Source of the DNA: an uncultured Actinomycetes bacterium
Lineage (GTDB): Bacteria > Actinomycetota > Actinomycetes > Nanopelagicales > Nanopelagicaceae
Direction of reading: 5' to 3'
Assembly (NCBI GenBank): GCA_903844585.1
Contig: CAIMUD010000077.1
Span: 1 to 19,471, forward strand
DNA: 19,471 nucleotides
Shown in pieces: positions 7,238 to 16,074 of this stretch; positions within the stretch are counted from its first letter, which is position 1; each line of letters opens with the position of its first letter. The notes below the pieces were generated by a model. The model made no database searches, was not told where the DNA came from, and saw only the letters and a list, made by a program, of their open reading frames with translations. The position numbers were made by a program, and so were the translations under genes.

Positions 7238-8031
7238 GAGAACCACATTCCACCATCTACAACGATGGATTGACCCGTAATGTAATTTGAATCAGGCGAT
7301 GCAAGGAACGAAACTGTGGCTGCAACATCATTTGGCTTGCCATGTCTGTGCATCGCAACTAAATCAAGCACTTCTTCAAAGGCGGTACCTTTATCTTGAT
7401 CTTTGCGGTGCGTAATCTCTGAATCTATGGCTTCCCACATCTTTGTATCGATTACTCCAGGGCTATAAACATTAACTGTGATTCCAAATTCAGCTAGCTC
7501 CTGTGCCGCTGATTGACTCATCCCCCGAACCGCAAATTTAGATGCCGCATATGCGCTCTGCCATTTTCCTCCGCGGTGGGAAGATACAGATGCTGCTGCA
7601 ATGAGGCGACCGCCGCGGCCTTGAGCAATCATTACTTTGGCTGCTTCTTGGTAGCAGTAATAGACGCCTTTTATATTGATATCAACAGTTCGCGAGAAAT
7701 CTTCATTCGTTGTTTCAACTATTGGTGCCGTAACTGCTATTCCAGCATTTGCAACCATTACATCGATGCCACCAAAAAATTTAGTATGTTCGGCAACTGC
7801 ATTTTTGACTTCAGTCGGACTTGAAACATCCATGGCGATGGCAAGGCCTTTTACGCCAAGTGCTTCAATCTCTTTTACGACAGCGCTCAGGTCAGCTTTC
7901 GCACCCATCAAATCGGTGACGCAGACGTCCATTCCGTCTTTGGCAAGTCTGAGAGCAATTGCTTTACCAATTCCCCGTGCAGCGCCGGTAACCATTGCAG
8001 AACGCTTATATGAATTAGATACCTCTGGCAT
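7234..8031 (-). CDS. SDR-family oxidoreductase (acetoin/sorbitol dehydrogenase-like)
   Basis: A 265-residue classical [11 protein letters not shown] is at 15-22, Asp40 after beta-2 suggests NAD(H), NAG is at 95-97, and the catalytic triad is Ser148, Tyr161, Lys165 (YAASK). The end ([16 protein letters not shown]) is standard. The long loop after the PGVIDTKMW segment, with [11 protein letters not shown], resembles meso-2,3-butanediol/acetoin reductases and related polyol dehydrogenases. The ATG follows a strong ribosome site (AAGGGG). It is convergent with the epimerase gene with a 4-base overlap of stop codons and belongs functionally, by neighbourhood, to the sugar cluster. Family is secure; substrate is not. 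Confidence 0.88.
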   Translation of the reverse strand: MPEVSNSYKRSAMVTGAARGIGKAIALRLAKDGMDVCVTDLMGAKADLSAVVKEIEALGVKGLAIAMDVSSPTEVKNAVAEHTKFFGGIDVMVANAGIAVTAPIVETTNEDFSRTVDINIKGVYYCYQEAAKVMIAQGRGGRLIAAASVSSHRGGKWQSAYAASKFAVRGMSQSAAQELAEFGITVNVYSPGVIDTKMWEAIDSEITHRKDQDKGTAFEEVLDLVAMHRHGKPNDVAATVSFLASPDSNYITGQSIVVDGGMWFS

Positions 8032-8179
8032 TTTCGCCCCTTCGCATCGGCCATGGCCTACGTTATTGCAAATGCACTCTTTGAGCCACGAAACAGCGTA
8101 AATTTATTAGGTCTACACTCCTAAGCACCGTGGTGAAATTTCCTCACGAATAACTTCTAAAGTTCGGGAAGCCGCAACC

Positions 8180-8902
8180 ATGGATATTTCGGAAATCTCA
8201 TCTCCACCGAATAACGTTTTATTACTAGAAGATGATGCAGATGATCGACTTGCAGTTCGACTTCACTTAGAGCTTATGGGCTTCATTGTTTATGACACAC
8301 CATCGCCGATAGAGGCAAGAGAAATTTTTGAACAACATGACTACAGCTTGGTCATCATTCATATTGGCCATGATCCGCTTCGCTCCCTTGAAATATGTCG
8401 CTGGATTCGAGCCGCATCCACCGTACCAATTCTGATGCTAACCAATAGAGCAGAACTCGTAGATGAGCAGATGGTGATGAGCGCTGGAGCTGATGATTAC
8501 ATTACAAAGCCAATCGAAGGCAAGATTCTTACATCGCGCATAAAGCAACAGTTAAAGCGTGGAGAAACGCAACGTGCGCCGCGTGCAAATATTCTAACGT
8601 GGAGTACTTTGCAGATGGATTTAAGTCAGCATGCATTTACAATCGATGGCAAAAGTGTTGCACTAACAAATACTGAGTTTCAGTTCTTGCAACTTCTCAT
8701 GGAAAATCCACAACGAGTCTTTTCTCGCAATCAGATTCTCGAAGCAATTGGCGTCATTAAAGGTCTCGGTACCGACCATATCGTTGATAGCCATGCATCA
8801 CGCCTCCGTACCAAAATTCGGGCAAATGGCGGTCCAGAAGTAATCGCTGTTATCCGAAGCGTTGGATTTAGATTGGCAGACCCATTGGCAACCGAGGTTT
8901 AA
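8180..8902 (+). CDS. OmpR-type response regulator with an atypical receiver (no phospho-Asp)
   Basis: A 240-residue DNA-binding regulator. The receiver (about 12-125) keeps the acidic cluster (E17, D18, D19), the Thr of LMLTN and the Lys of DDYITKP, but the usual phospho-accepting Asp in the strand-3 position is His61 (VIIHIG where LLDLMLP is typical). The C-terminal winged helix (about 135-235) is complete, with TNTEFQFLQLL, RNQILEAI and the ending VRSVGFRL. It probably binds DNA without canonical phosphorylation. No sensor kinase lies next to it; two glycosyltransferases follow 20 bases later, making it a candidate regulator or just a co-transcribed neighbour. GGGAAG lies 8 bases before the ATG, and TACACT (8114-8119) is a possible -10. 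Confidence 0.88.
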   Translation: MDISEISSPPNNVLLLEDDADDRLAVRLHLELMGFIVYDTPSPIEAREIFEQHDYSLVIIHIGHDPLRSLEICRWIRAASTVPILMLTNRAELVDEQMVMSAGADDYITKPIEGKILTSRIKQQLKRGETQRAPRANILTWSTLQMDLSQHAFTIDGKSVALTNTEFQFLQLLMENPQRVFSRNQILEAIGVIKGLGTDHIVDSHASRLRTKIRANGGPEVIAVIRSVGFRLADPLATEV

Positions 8903-8922
8903 TTACTTGGTAATCTAGGAGC

Positions 8923-9756
8923 ATGGAGAACGAATCAACTCTTGATCTTGATCGTACTTCAAGCTTCTTCGAAGAAATCGATGCACAACGTACGCTGCGC
9001 TTTGACCGCAGACTTAAAATCAATCGATACCCAACGATTTCGGTTTTAATTGCCACTCTTCGTCCGACTGATTTAACAAGCATACTGAAGCAAATATTTC
9101 ACCAGACATTGCCTAGTTTTGAACTTGTTCTAGGCCTTCATGGTTTCGAATTGCGTGCTGAACATAAAACACTTATTGCAAAGCTCAAGAAGCGTTCTAT
9201 CACTGTAGTCGTGGTTAAGTGTCATTCTTCGATGACGCTCGGCCAAGTGCTTACTCAACTTGCAGAAACTTCATCCGGCCAATGCATCGCAAAAATGGAT
9301 GATGATGATTTATATGGCCCTCAGCATCTACGCGACTTAGCTGATGCGATGATTGATTCGCGAGCAGAAGTTGTCGGTCGCGCCATGAACTATGTCTATC
9401 TTGAACCACTCGACATCACGGTTCGTCGATTTTCGCGAACCGGCACCCAAGCAGTTGAACTTTTTAGTGACTGGGTTTGTGGCGGAACGATTCTCGCTCA
9501 GCGCTCTGCAGCAGAGGAGGCTGGTTGGTTTGGAGAGGGCAGAAACGCTGTTGATCGATTTATTCTCGGTGGAGTAACGCAAAATGGTGGAAAGATTTGG
9601 CGCACCTTTGGAGCTGGATACATCTACCGACGATCAATTACATTCCACACTTATGTCACTAATTATTCAAAATATCTCAAAGCATCACGCGAGCAAGTGG
9701 TTGGCATCTGGGAACATGAAGTTTTTGGTACAGAGAGCCCCGGGGGTTCGAAATGA
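8923..9756 (+). CDS. Family 2 glycosyltransferase
   Basis: A 277-residue protein with a GT-A fold. An N-terminal nucleotide-sugar strand (TISVLIATLRP, 38-48) is followed by QTLPSFELVLG and the metal-binding acidic motif MDDDD (125-129), which coordinates the sugar nucleotide. GWFGEGRNAVDRFILGG replaces the usual acceptor-side ED motif. No membrane segment is seen, so it is probably cytosolic and adds a sugar to a glycan, lipid or protein acceptor; donor and acceptor are unknown. AGGAG is only one base from the ATG, too close to work well, while TAATCT ends 6 bases before it, compatible with an internal leaderless promoter (8911-8916). Its end overlaps the next gene by ATGA. Confidence 0.85.
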   Translation: MENESTLDLDRTSSFFEEIDAQRTLRFDRRLKINRYPTISVLIATLRPTDLTSILKQIFHQTLPSFELVLGLHGFELRAEHKTLIAKLKKRSITVVVVKCHSSMTLGQVLTQLAETSSGQCIAKMDDDDLYGPQHLRDLADAMIDSRAEVVGRAMNYVYLEPLDITVRRFSRTGTQAVELFSDWVCGGTILAQRSAAEEAGWFGEGRNAVDRFILGGVTQNGGKIWRTFGAGYIYRRSITFHTYVTNYSKYLKASREQVVGIWEHEVFGTESPGGSK

Positions 9757-11228
9757 AGCTTGGTCCATACCGTTTCTCGCGTCCTAATGATTTAGAACTG
9801 GTTTCAAGCCCAAAACTATCTGTGGCCGTTGTAATCGCCTGCCGAGATGGTCAAGATAAACTCGATTTAACTTTGGCATCTTTGGCGTTGCAGACTTATC
9901 CCAAGCCCTTGACGAAGGTATACATCATTGACGATGGGAGTTCGCCTTCACTTGTACTCCCAAAAATTCGCCATGCAAATACCAAAGTCATTAAATATAA
10001 AAATGCAGGTCGCAAGTGGGGCAAAACTGCTGCCACTAATGATGTGGTTGCAAAATTGCGAGAAGACGTACTTTGGTTTATCGATGCAGATATGGTGCTT
10101 GAACCCGACCACTTAGCTCATCACATGAAATGGCATCATGATGCAGATGACTATGCGGTACTTGGCTGGAAGAGGTTTGTAAAAGAATGGAGCTACACAC
10201 CAGCAACTTTATTTGCCGAACTTAAAGCTGATGGCTTTGATGATTTGCACACCGAGCACTGGGGTAAAAAACGCTGGGAAGAGCGAATTGACCGAACAAA
10301 TGATTTAGAAGAGCCGGGAATCGAAGGTTTTAGAGCTTTTGTCGGTGCAACATTTTCATTAAAGCGTTCGCTTTGGGAATCGGTTGGCGGCTACAACGAA
10401 TTACTGAAAACTGGTGAAGACACCGAACTTGGATGGCGATTATTTTTACAAGGTGTGCGCATAGTTCCTGATCGTCAGGCACACTCTTGGCACTTGGGTC
10501 TAACTTCTGTTGAATCCAATAAGGACGAAACCGCCAAACATAACGACCCCATGATTGGTCAATTGGTTCCAGGATTCGCCGAAATCAGAAAACGAGGTTC
10601 CCAAATATGGGCAACCCCAACATTTGAAACTCTCATCGATTGTCGTGAATCAACTTTGTCACAAATTCGAGCAATTGCGAAGAATTTCCAAAAACTCGAT
10701 GAGAACCAAGGTTTTTTTAGACTTCTTGGCCCATGGGATTCTCTAAATGCGCGTTATGCGATTGGGACGGATTCATATTCCAATTTGCGTGAGATTCACA
10801 GCTGGCTTCTGGGAGATCCTCAATTCATATTTGAAGAAATATCACACAATGTTAATTTGACTATTGAATCAATTTTGCAAAATTTCATCGTCGAATCTTC
10901 AAGCTACTTTTTCTTTGTTGAAGGGGACGCGGCACCAAAATTTGAATGCCTTTCTTTATATACGACTCTTCTAAATACAGGAAATGGGCTCGTTGGTTTT
11001 GCCAACAATGAAGATCGCAGAGCCTTTGCCGTATTTGCGCCAGCGTTGGCCCGTGCCCGAAAGGCTGAGGGTGGGCTCTATAAAAATATATCGACCCTCT
11101 GGGGTGCGCGGTGGTTTACCAATGACGAAATAATTCGGCTTTATGAGGATAAAACGAAATTTAATAAGCGCCTTATTAGATACATAAAAAATAGAATTAG
11201 AAAGATTACGAGTAAAGTAAAGCCATGA
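9753..11228 (+). CDS. Family 2 glycosyltransferase with long C-terminal region
   Basis: A 491-residue protein. The GT-A domain covers about 20-260: KLSVAVVIACRDG, the donor-strand YIIDDGSS, the DxD motif D111-A-D113 (FIDADMV), then FVGATFSLKRSLWESVGGYNE and TGEDTELGWRLFLQG, the acceptor-side acidic motif. The remaining roughly 220 residues match nothing I can name and show no obvious membrane segment; the end is strongly basic (KNRIRKITSKVKP). Start ATG overlaps the preceding glycosyltransferase stop (ATGA) and its own stop overlaps the next gene the same way, so the three form one operon. It is probably involved in surface polysaccharide or glycolipid synthesis. The C-terminal region may be a second transferase-like or acceptor-binding domain. 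Confidence 0.87.
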   Translation: MKLGPYRFSRPNDLELVSSPKLSVAVVIACRDGQDKLDLTLASLALQTYPKPLTKVYIIDDGSSPSLVLPKIRHANTKVIKYKNAGRKWGKTAATNDVVAKLREDVLWFIDADMVLEPDHLAHHMKWHHDADDYAVLGWKRFVKEWSYTPATLFAELKADGFDDLHTEHWGKKRWEERIDRTNDLEEPGIEGFRAFVGATFSLKRSLWESVGGYNELLKTGEDTELGWRLFLQGVRIVPDRQAHSWHLGLTSVESNKDETAKHNDPMIGQLVPGFAEIRKRGSQIWATPTFETLIDCRESTLSQIRAIAKNFQKLDENQGFFRLLGPWDSLNARYAIGTDSYSNLREIHSWLLGDPQFIFEEISHNVNLTIESILQNFIVESSSYFFFVEGDAAPKFECLSLYTTLLNTGNGLVGFANNEDRRAFAVFAPALARARKAEGGLYKNISTLWGARWFTNDEIIRLYEDKTKFNKRLIRYIKNRIRKITSKVKP

Positions 11229-11599
11229 GCAAGGTATCTTCATTCAATCGCAAGTTTGCCGAGAAGATTACTTCGGGGGTTGCAACAATGTGGTGCGCTT
11301 ATGGCTTTGCCGCCCTTGCACTCATCTCGCTACCAGCCGCGCTCAAGACCGGTGACCTAATAGTGATTGTGGCGTGGGTAGCCCAAACATTCCTTCAACT
11401 GGTTCTGCTTTCGATAATCATGGTCGGACAGAACGTATCCTCTGAAGCTGTAGCGCAGAAGATCGATGAAACTCATGCTGCATCCCTTGGCGAATTCGAG
11501 CTTGCCAAGGAAGCGCAAGCAATTGCAAAAGAAGAGTTATCTGAACTTAAAGAGATTGCAAGCGAGATTCACACAATTTTACGCGATGTAGAAAGAAAG

Positions 11600-11605
<6 letters not shown>
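11225..11605 (+). CDS. Small membrane protein with C-terminal coiled coil
   Basis: A 126-residue protein with two predicted membrane helices (about 20-40 and 44-67) joined by a tight KTGD turn, then a charged, Glu/Lys/Ala-rich helix (about 72-126) likely to be a coiled coil. The hairpin ends in IIMVGQN, a string seen in some small bacterial membrane proteins; I cannot name the family confidently. Start overlaps the glycosyltransferase stop by ATGA, so it is the last gene of the response regulator-glycosyltransferase group and could scaffold those enzymes at the membrane (inference). It is convergent with argG, with only two bases between the stop codons, inside a perfect palindrome. Confidence 0.8.
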
Positions 11606-12954
<1,349 letters not shown>

Positions 12955-14145
12955 CTAACCGTTGATTAGTGGCGCAAGTGCAGGTTTAACTTTCCATAGC
13001 GCGAGCATTTCGTCATAGCGCGCTTTCTCTGCCGCATCAGCAACTGCTCCAGTCTTTACCGCGCGAATCATTAGATTGCGAGGTGTGTGCTCTCCCCCAA
13101 CAAATTCAATTGCCTCAACTCGATAACCTCGAAGTTTAAGAATCTGCATACGAAGAGCATCTGTTATGAGATCCCCAAGGCGCTCTTTCATAATTCCATT
13201 TCGAGTAAGCATCGACCAAGGCTCTGGGGCTTCATGCATCTGAGCCTGAATATCGTGGTGACAGCATGGCGCTATGAGCGCCAACTTCACGCCGCAATTT
13301 ATCGCCCAGGCGATTGCATCATCTGTTGCTGTATCGCAAGCATGAAGTGCGATTGCCACATCGGCACTTTGTAGGGTGGTCTCTGAAATTTCCTCAGCTT
13401 TGAACTCAATGCTTTTTTCAATACCTAACTTCTTTGCTATCTCGTTATTTCTATCCCTTGAAGCTGTTCTGATATCGATTCCGACAACCTTCACAGGGAT
13501 TCCTTCCGCCCATAAATATTGGTGAGCAGCAAAAGTTAAATAAGCATGGCCGCAACCAAGATCCACAATCGTCAAGGGTTTATTTGTACTTGGCTTATCA
13601 ATATGGCCTGCTTCAATTGCGCTATTGAGAGTCGGTACAAGTAAGCGCAGAAATTCTTCGACTTGGCGATATTTATCTTGCTTGCTCGGCTTTATCGCAC
13701 CGGAAGAATCTGAAATTCCAACCTCTTTTAAAAAGGAATCGGAAGAATCAAGCAAGCGAACTTTGCTACGGTCATGGCTCAAATCTTGATCAAATGAACC
13801 CCTGGCTCGATGCACAAGGGCTTCACCTTTTTTGGTGATTCGAAGAGAAATCGAACCATCTACTTTTTCGAGCAAAATATTTGCATATCCTGAATCGAGA
13901 AGTTCCTGTAGATCAAAATCTTTTTGCAAATGATTCTTAGTGGTCATCTGGCGACCATCGCTATGTGATACCTGAATTTGGATATCCTCTTTAATTCGTA
14001 CCGGGCGGATATCAATTCGCTCTGCCGGAGTCTGCATATTTCTACGCCGGCCAGAAAGCACTACACGAACAAGTTTTACGGTGTCGTTAAATTCATTTAC
14101 CAGCTCAGCAAAAATCTCGGTAAGTGAACTTTGATTCGCAACCAT
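12955..14145 (-). CDS. SAM-dependent methyltransferase (Methyltransf_32-like)
   Basis: A 396-residue protein in two parts. Residues 1-150 form an N-terminal domain of unknown role with many basic residues. Residues 160-390 form a class I methyltransferase: motif I VDLGCGHAYLT (194-204), motif II GIDI (222-225), then ALHACDTATD (267-275) and IAPCCHHD (291-298). The HACDTATD...PCCHxD pair is characteristic of the Methyltransf_32 family, which includes proteins thought to modify RNA; the target is not known here. It precedes argG by 9 bases in the same operon, an odd pairing. TAATTT ends 6 bases before the ATG (14152-14157), fitting a leaderless start divergent from terC. Confidence 0.85.
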   Translation of the reverse strand: MVANQSSLTEIFAELVNEFNDTVKLVRVVLSGRRRNMQTPAERIDIRPVRIKEDIQIQVSHSDGRQMTTKNHLQKDFDLQELLDSGYANILLEKVDGSISLRITKKGEALVHRARGSFDQDLSHDRSKVRLLDSSDSFLKEVGISDSSGAIKPSKQDKYRQVEEFLRLLVPTLNSAIEAGHIDKPSTNKPLTIVDLGCGHAYLTFAAHQYLWAEGIPVKVVGIDIRTASRDRNNEIAKKLGIEKSIEFKAEEISETTLQSADVAIALHACDTATDDAIAWAINCGVKLALIAPCCHHDIQAQMHEAPEPWSMLTRNGIMKERLGDLITDALRMQILKLRGYRVEAIEFVGGEHTPRNLMIRAVKTGAVADAAEKARYDEMLALWKVKPALAPLING

Positions 14146-14151
14146 GTGAGC

Positions 14152-14181
14152 AAATTACCGTAAATCACTCTCTGTTAGGCT
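14152..14181. promoter_or_regulatory. Back-to-back leaderless -10 boxes (methyltransferase and terC)
   Basis: In a 42-base divergent gap, TAATTT on the minus strand (14152-14157) lies 6 bases before the methyltransferase ATG, and TAGGCT on the plus strand (14176-14181) lies 6 bases before the terC ATG. Both fit the TAnnnT pattern of actinobacterial -10 boxes. Any -35 elements would lie inside the opposite gene's promoter region, and I see none that is convincing. Confidence 0.42.
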
Positions 14182-14187
14182 TTGCAA

Positions 14188-15093
14188 ATGATTTCAACAC
14201 AAGCATGGGAGCTCACAATCGCGGCCCTCTCGATTGTTGTCGCCTTCGACTTTGGTTGGGCGGTGCTAAGACGCAATAGCCATACATCCCTAAAAGAGGC
14301 CAGCGCTTGGAGTCTCTTTTACGTTGAACTCGCTATTTCTTTCGGAATCTACCTCGGATCTTGGACTGATGGAAAGACACAGCAAGAATTCTTCGCCGGC
14401 TGGCTCACTGAATACTCCCTCTCTTTTGATAATTTATTTGTCTTTGTTCTTATTCTTGCGAAATTCAAAATAAAAGAAGAAAGTAAGCAGCTCGCACTAC
14501 TTTTTGGAATTTTAATTGCTTTAGTTTTCCGAGTAATTGCAATTACTTTGGGAGCCGCAGCCATCGAGGCATTTGAGTGGGTCTTCTTCATTTTTGGAGC
14601 TTTCCTGATTTTTACAGCTTACACACTCTTTTCTGAAAGTGGCCATGAAGAAGAAGATGTCAAGGACAGTAAATTTATTGTCTTCATGCAAAATAAGGGT
14701 TTTAAGCCATTCACAATCGCACTTATAACACTGGGAATTACAGACATCATTTTTGCCCTTGATTCAATCCCCGCAATCTTCGGACTTACTCAAAATGTTT
14801 ATGTGGTTATAACTGCAAACGTTTTCGCGCTCATGGGACTGCGTCAGCTCTACTTCTTAATTGGTGGACTCATGAAGCGTCTTGTATATATCGGTAAAGC
14901 TCTCTCGATAATTTTGGGTTTCATTGGAGTCAAACTTTTCTTCCACGCAATGCATGCCTACGACATCCATGAGGTTGCGGGCGTGCACCTTCCCGAATTT
15001 ACAATTGCACAAAGCCTAGGATTTATTGTTTTATCACTTGGCATCGCCACGGTTGCAAGCCTTCTTAAAACTAAGAATTCAGAGCGTAATTAG
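14188..15093 (+). CDS. terC: TerC-family integral membrane protein
   Basis: A 301-residue membrane protein read from the ATG at 14188; a TTG two codons upstream is in frame but abuts the -10 box. It has multiple hydrophobic helices across its length and the family signature SFDNLFVFVLILAKF near residues 75-90, with a second repeat-like element GITDIIFALDSIPAIFG, both holding the conserved Asp residues expected of TerC/Alx proteins. These have been linked to tellurite resistance and, for Alx/MntX-type members, manganese export and metal loading of exported proteins; which applies here cannot be told. A His-rich loop (FFHAMHAYDIHEVAGVHLPE) near the C-terminus is typical for the family. Its stop overlaps the stop of the convergent hpf gene by 4 bases. 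Confidence 0.92.
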   Translation: MISTQAWELTIAALSIVVAFDFGWAVLRRNSHTSLKEASAWSLFYVELAISFGIYLGSWTDGKTQQEFFAGWLTEYSLSFDNLFVFVLILAKFKIKEESKQLALLFGILIALVFRVIAITLGAAAIEAFEWVFFIFGAFLIFTAYTLFSESGHEEEDVKDSKFIVFMQNKGFKPFTIALITLGITDIIFALDSIPAIFGLTQNVYVVITANVFALMGLRQLYFLIGGLMKRLVYIGKALSIILGFIGVKLFFHAMHAYDIHEVAGVHLPEFTIAQSLGFIVLSLGIATVASLLKTKNSERN

Positions 15094-15437
15094 TCGCTTA
15101 TAACGACTTTCTTATTTCGGAAAGTTTCGCGACTCCGACTCTTTGACTTTTCATGATGCTTTCGAATTTGAAGTTCGAAATTCTTGATTGCAGCATCAAA
15201 TGCAGCAAGATCATTGAACTCTGCTGCCTCGGCTCGCATGAGCGGACCTGAGCCATGTGATGTTAAAACTACTCGGTGAGAGTGTTTTCCTTGTCTGGGA
15301 TTGGCTTCATGCATTATTTCAACTTCTACCCGATCAATAACGACGCTAAATCGTTGCATCGTTGCCAATTTCTCTTCTGCAATAGCTTTAAAGTCTTCTG
15401 CGAGATCTGCGTGGCGGACGTGAAAAACTATTTTCAT
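15090..15437 (-). CDS. hpf: Ribosome hibernation-promoting factor (short form)
   Basis: A 115-residue protein of the HPF/RaiA (sigma-54 modulation) family, which binds the 30S decoding centre and inactivates ribosomes in starvation. The start chosen is the ATG at 15437 because GAGGG lies about 8 bases upstream; in-frame TTG 15458 and ATG 15452 would extend it but lack such a site. The fold is visible: KIVFHVRHADL, the helix EDFKAIAEEKLATMQRF, VIDRVEVEIMHE, then the helix FAAFDAAI-like stretch near 80-95 (NDLAAFDAAIKNFELQIRK) and a basic tail. It lacks the C-terminal dimerisation domain of the long HPF usual in actinobacteria, which is notable. Stop overlaps convergent terC by 4 bases. Confidence 0.87.
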   Translation of the reverse strand: MKIVFHVRHADLAEDFKAIAEEKLATMQRFSVVIDRVEVEIMHEANPRQGKHSHRVVLTSHGSGPLMRAEAAEFNDLAAFDAAIKNFELQIRKHHEKSKSRSRETFRNKKVVISD

Positions 15438-15492
15438 CTCGTTTTCCCTCATTTCCAAGTTTGTGACTCAAGGATGTCACTACTTGAGGTTG

Positions 15493-15520
15493 AATGTAAG
15501 AATTATTGAAAGTTTTTTAA
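15493..15520 (-). promoter_or_regulatory. Probable hpf promoter
   Basis: On the minus strand, -35 TTAAAA (15515-15520), a 16-base spacer and -10 TACATT (15493-15498) each match four of six consensus bases. The resulting leader of about 45 bases contains an inverted repeat GTGAC-N8-GTCAC (15463-15480) and then the GAGGG ribosome site. The -35 overlaps the stop codon of the upstream gene. Confidence 0.38.
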
Positions 15521-15900
15521 AGTGGCAGAGCCGCTACAAGTGCCGTGGCGATGGCTGCATAAAGTAAGGCTTCTACCATAATCTTTAGAGCAGTTTTGCG
15601 ATCAGCAGACTTCGAAGCTTTATCTGCAACTCTAGAGATATCCCCCAGCTTTCCAAAATTAAAAGTACCCATAAATCCATATGCTAGACAGAATTTCTTT
15701 CGTGATTGCACCCAGCCAATAAATGTCACGGCAAGCGGCGCGAATATAGAAATACGAGCTGAAGCAGATGCACTCGTTGATATGAAACCGATAAAAGTGA
15801 GAAGCGACAAAGCAAGACCGATGAGTGCTACTACCTGACGGCGTCTTATCTCACCCTTGCCAATGTTGCATGAACCGGCGACGTACGAGTTAGAACTCAC
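15517..15900 (-). CDS. Small membrane protein with YVAGSCNIG N-terminal motif
   Basis: A 127-residue protein. The N-terminus NSYVAGSCNIGKGEIRRRQ (4-22) is a motif I associate with a widespread uncharacterised bacterial membrane family. Three hydrophobic helices follow: about 23-42, 50-64 and 106-125, the middle one passing into WVQSRKKFCLAYGFMGTFNFG, with a charged stretch 85-105. The function is unknown. The start is a GTG directly abutting the TAA of the 48-residue gene before it, so the two are almost certainly co-translated. The gene ends 79 bases before the hpf start, and the hpf -35 overlaps its stop. Confidence 0.75.
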   Translation of the reverse strand: MSSNSYVAGSCNIGKGEIRRRQVVALIGLALSLLTFIGFISTSASASARISIFAPLAVTFIGWVQSRKKFCLAYGFMGTFNFGKLGDISRVADKASKSADRKTALKIMVEALLYAAIATALVAALPL

Positions 15901-16047
15901 TTACGCTTCTTCAAATTCATCTTCATCAACCCAAGCTTCTGCAGGGTTGTCGTCTTGCTTTTCAATCCAAGATAGGAAGGATCCAACGGCTCTAAAAGCC
16001 AGCGCAATAACTGCAAAGACTCCGAGTAAGCGGCGGATTGCTTTCAT
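15901..16047 (-). CDS. 48-residue single-pass membrane protein
   Basis: A small gene: ATG at 16047, TAA at 15901-15903. The product begins MKAIRRLLGVFAVIALAFRA, giving a basic start and one hydrophobic helix (about 7-26), then SWIEKQDD and a strongly acidic tail with WVDEDEFEEA at the end. No family is recognised. Support for it being real: sensible membrane topology, a stop codon that abuts the GTG of the next gene with no gap, and TATTTT (16054-16059) ending 6 bases before the ATG, the leaderless arrangement seen elsewhere in the window. It lies 27 bases after the patB/malY stop and could also be read from that operon's transcript. Confidence 0.65.
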   Translation of the reverse strand: MKAIRRLLGVFAVIALAFRAVGSFLSWIEKQDDNPAEAWVDEDEFEEA

Positions 16048-16074
16048 GCGATAAAAATACTCTCTTTTCTATAT

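Noticed and set aside
7676..8101. 141-codon open frame antisense to the second SDR
   Set aside because: It is a mirror frame of a strongly supported SDR gene, with no ribosome site or recognisable domain.
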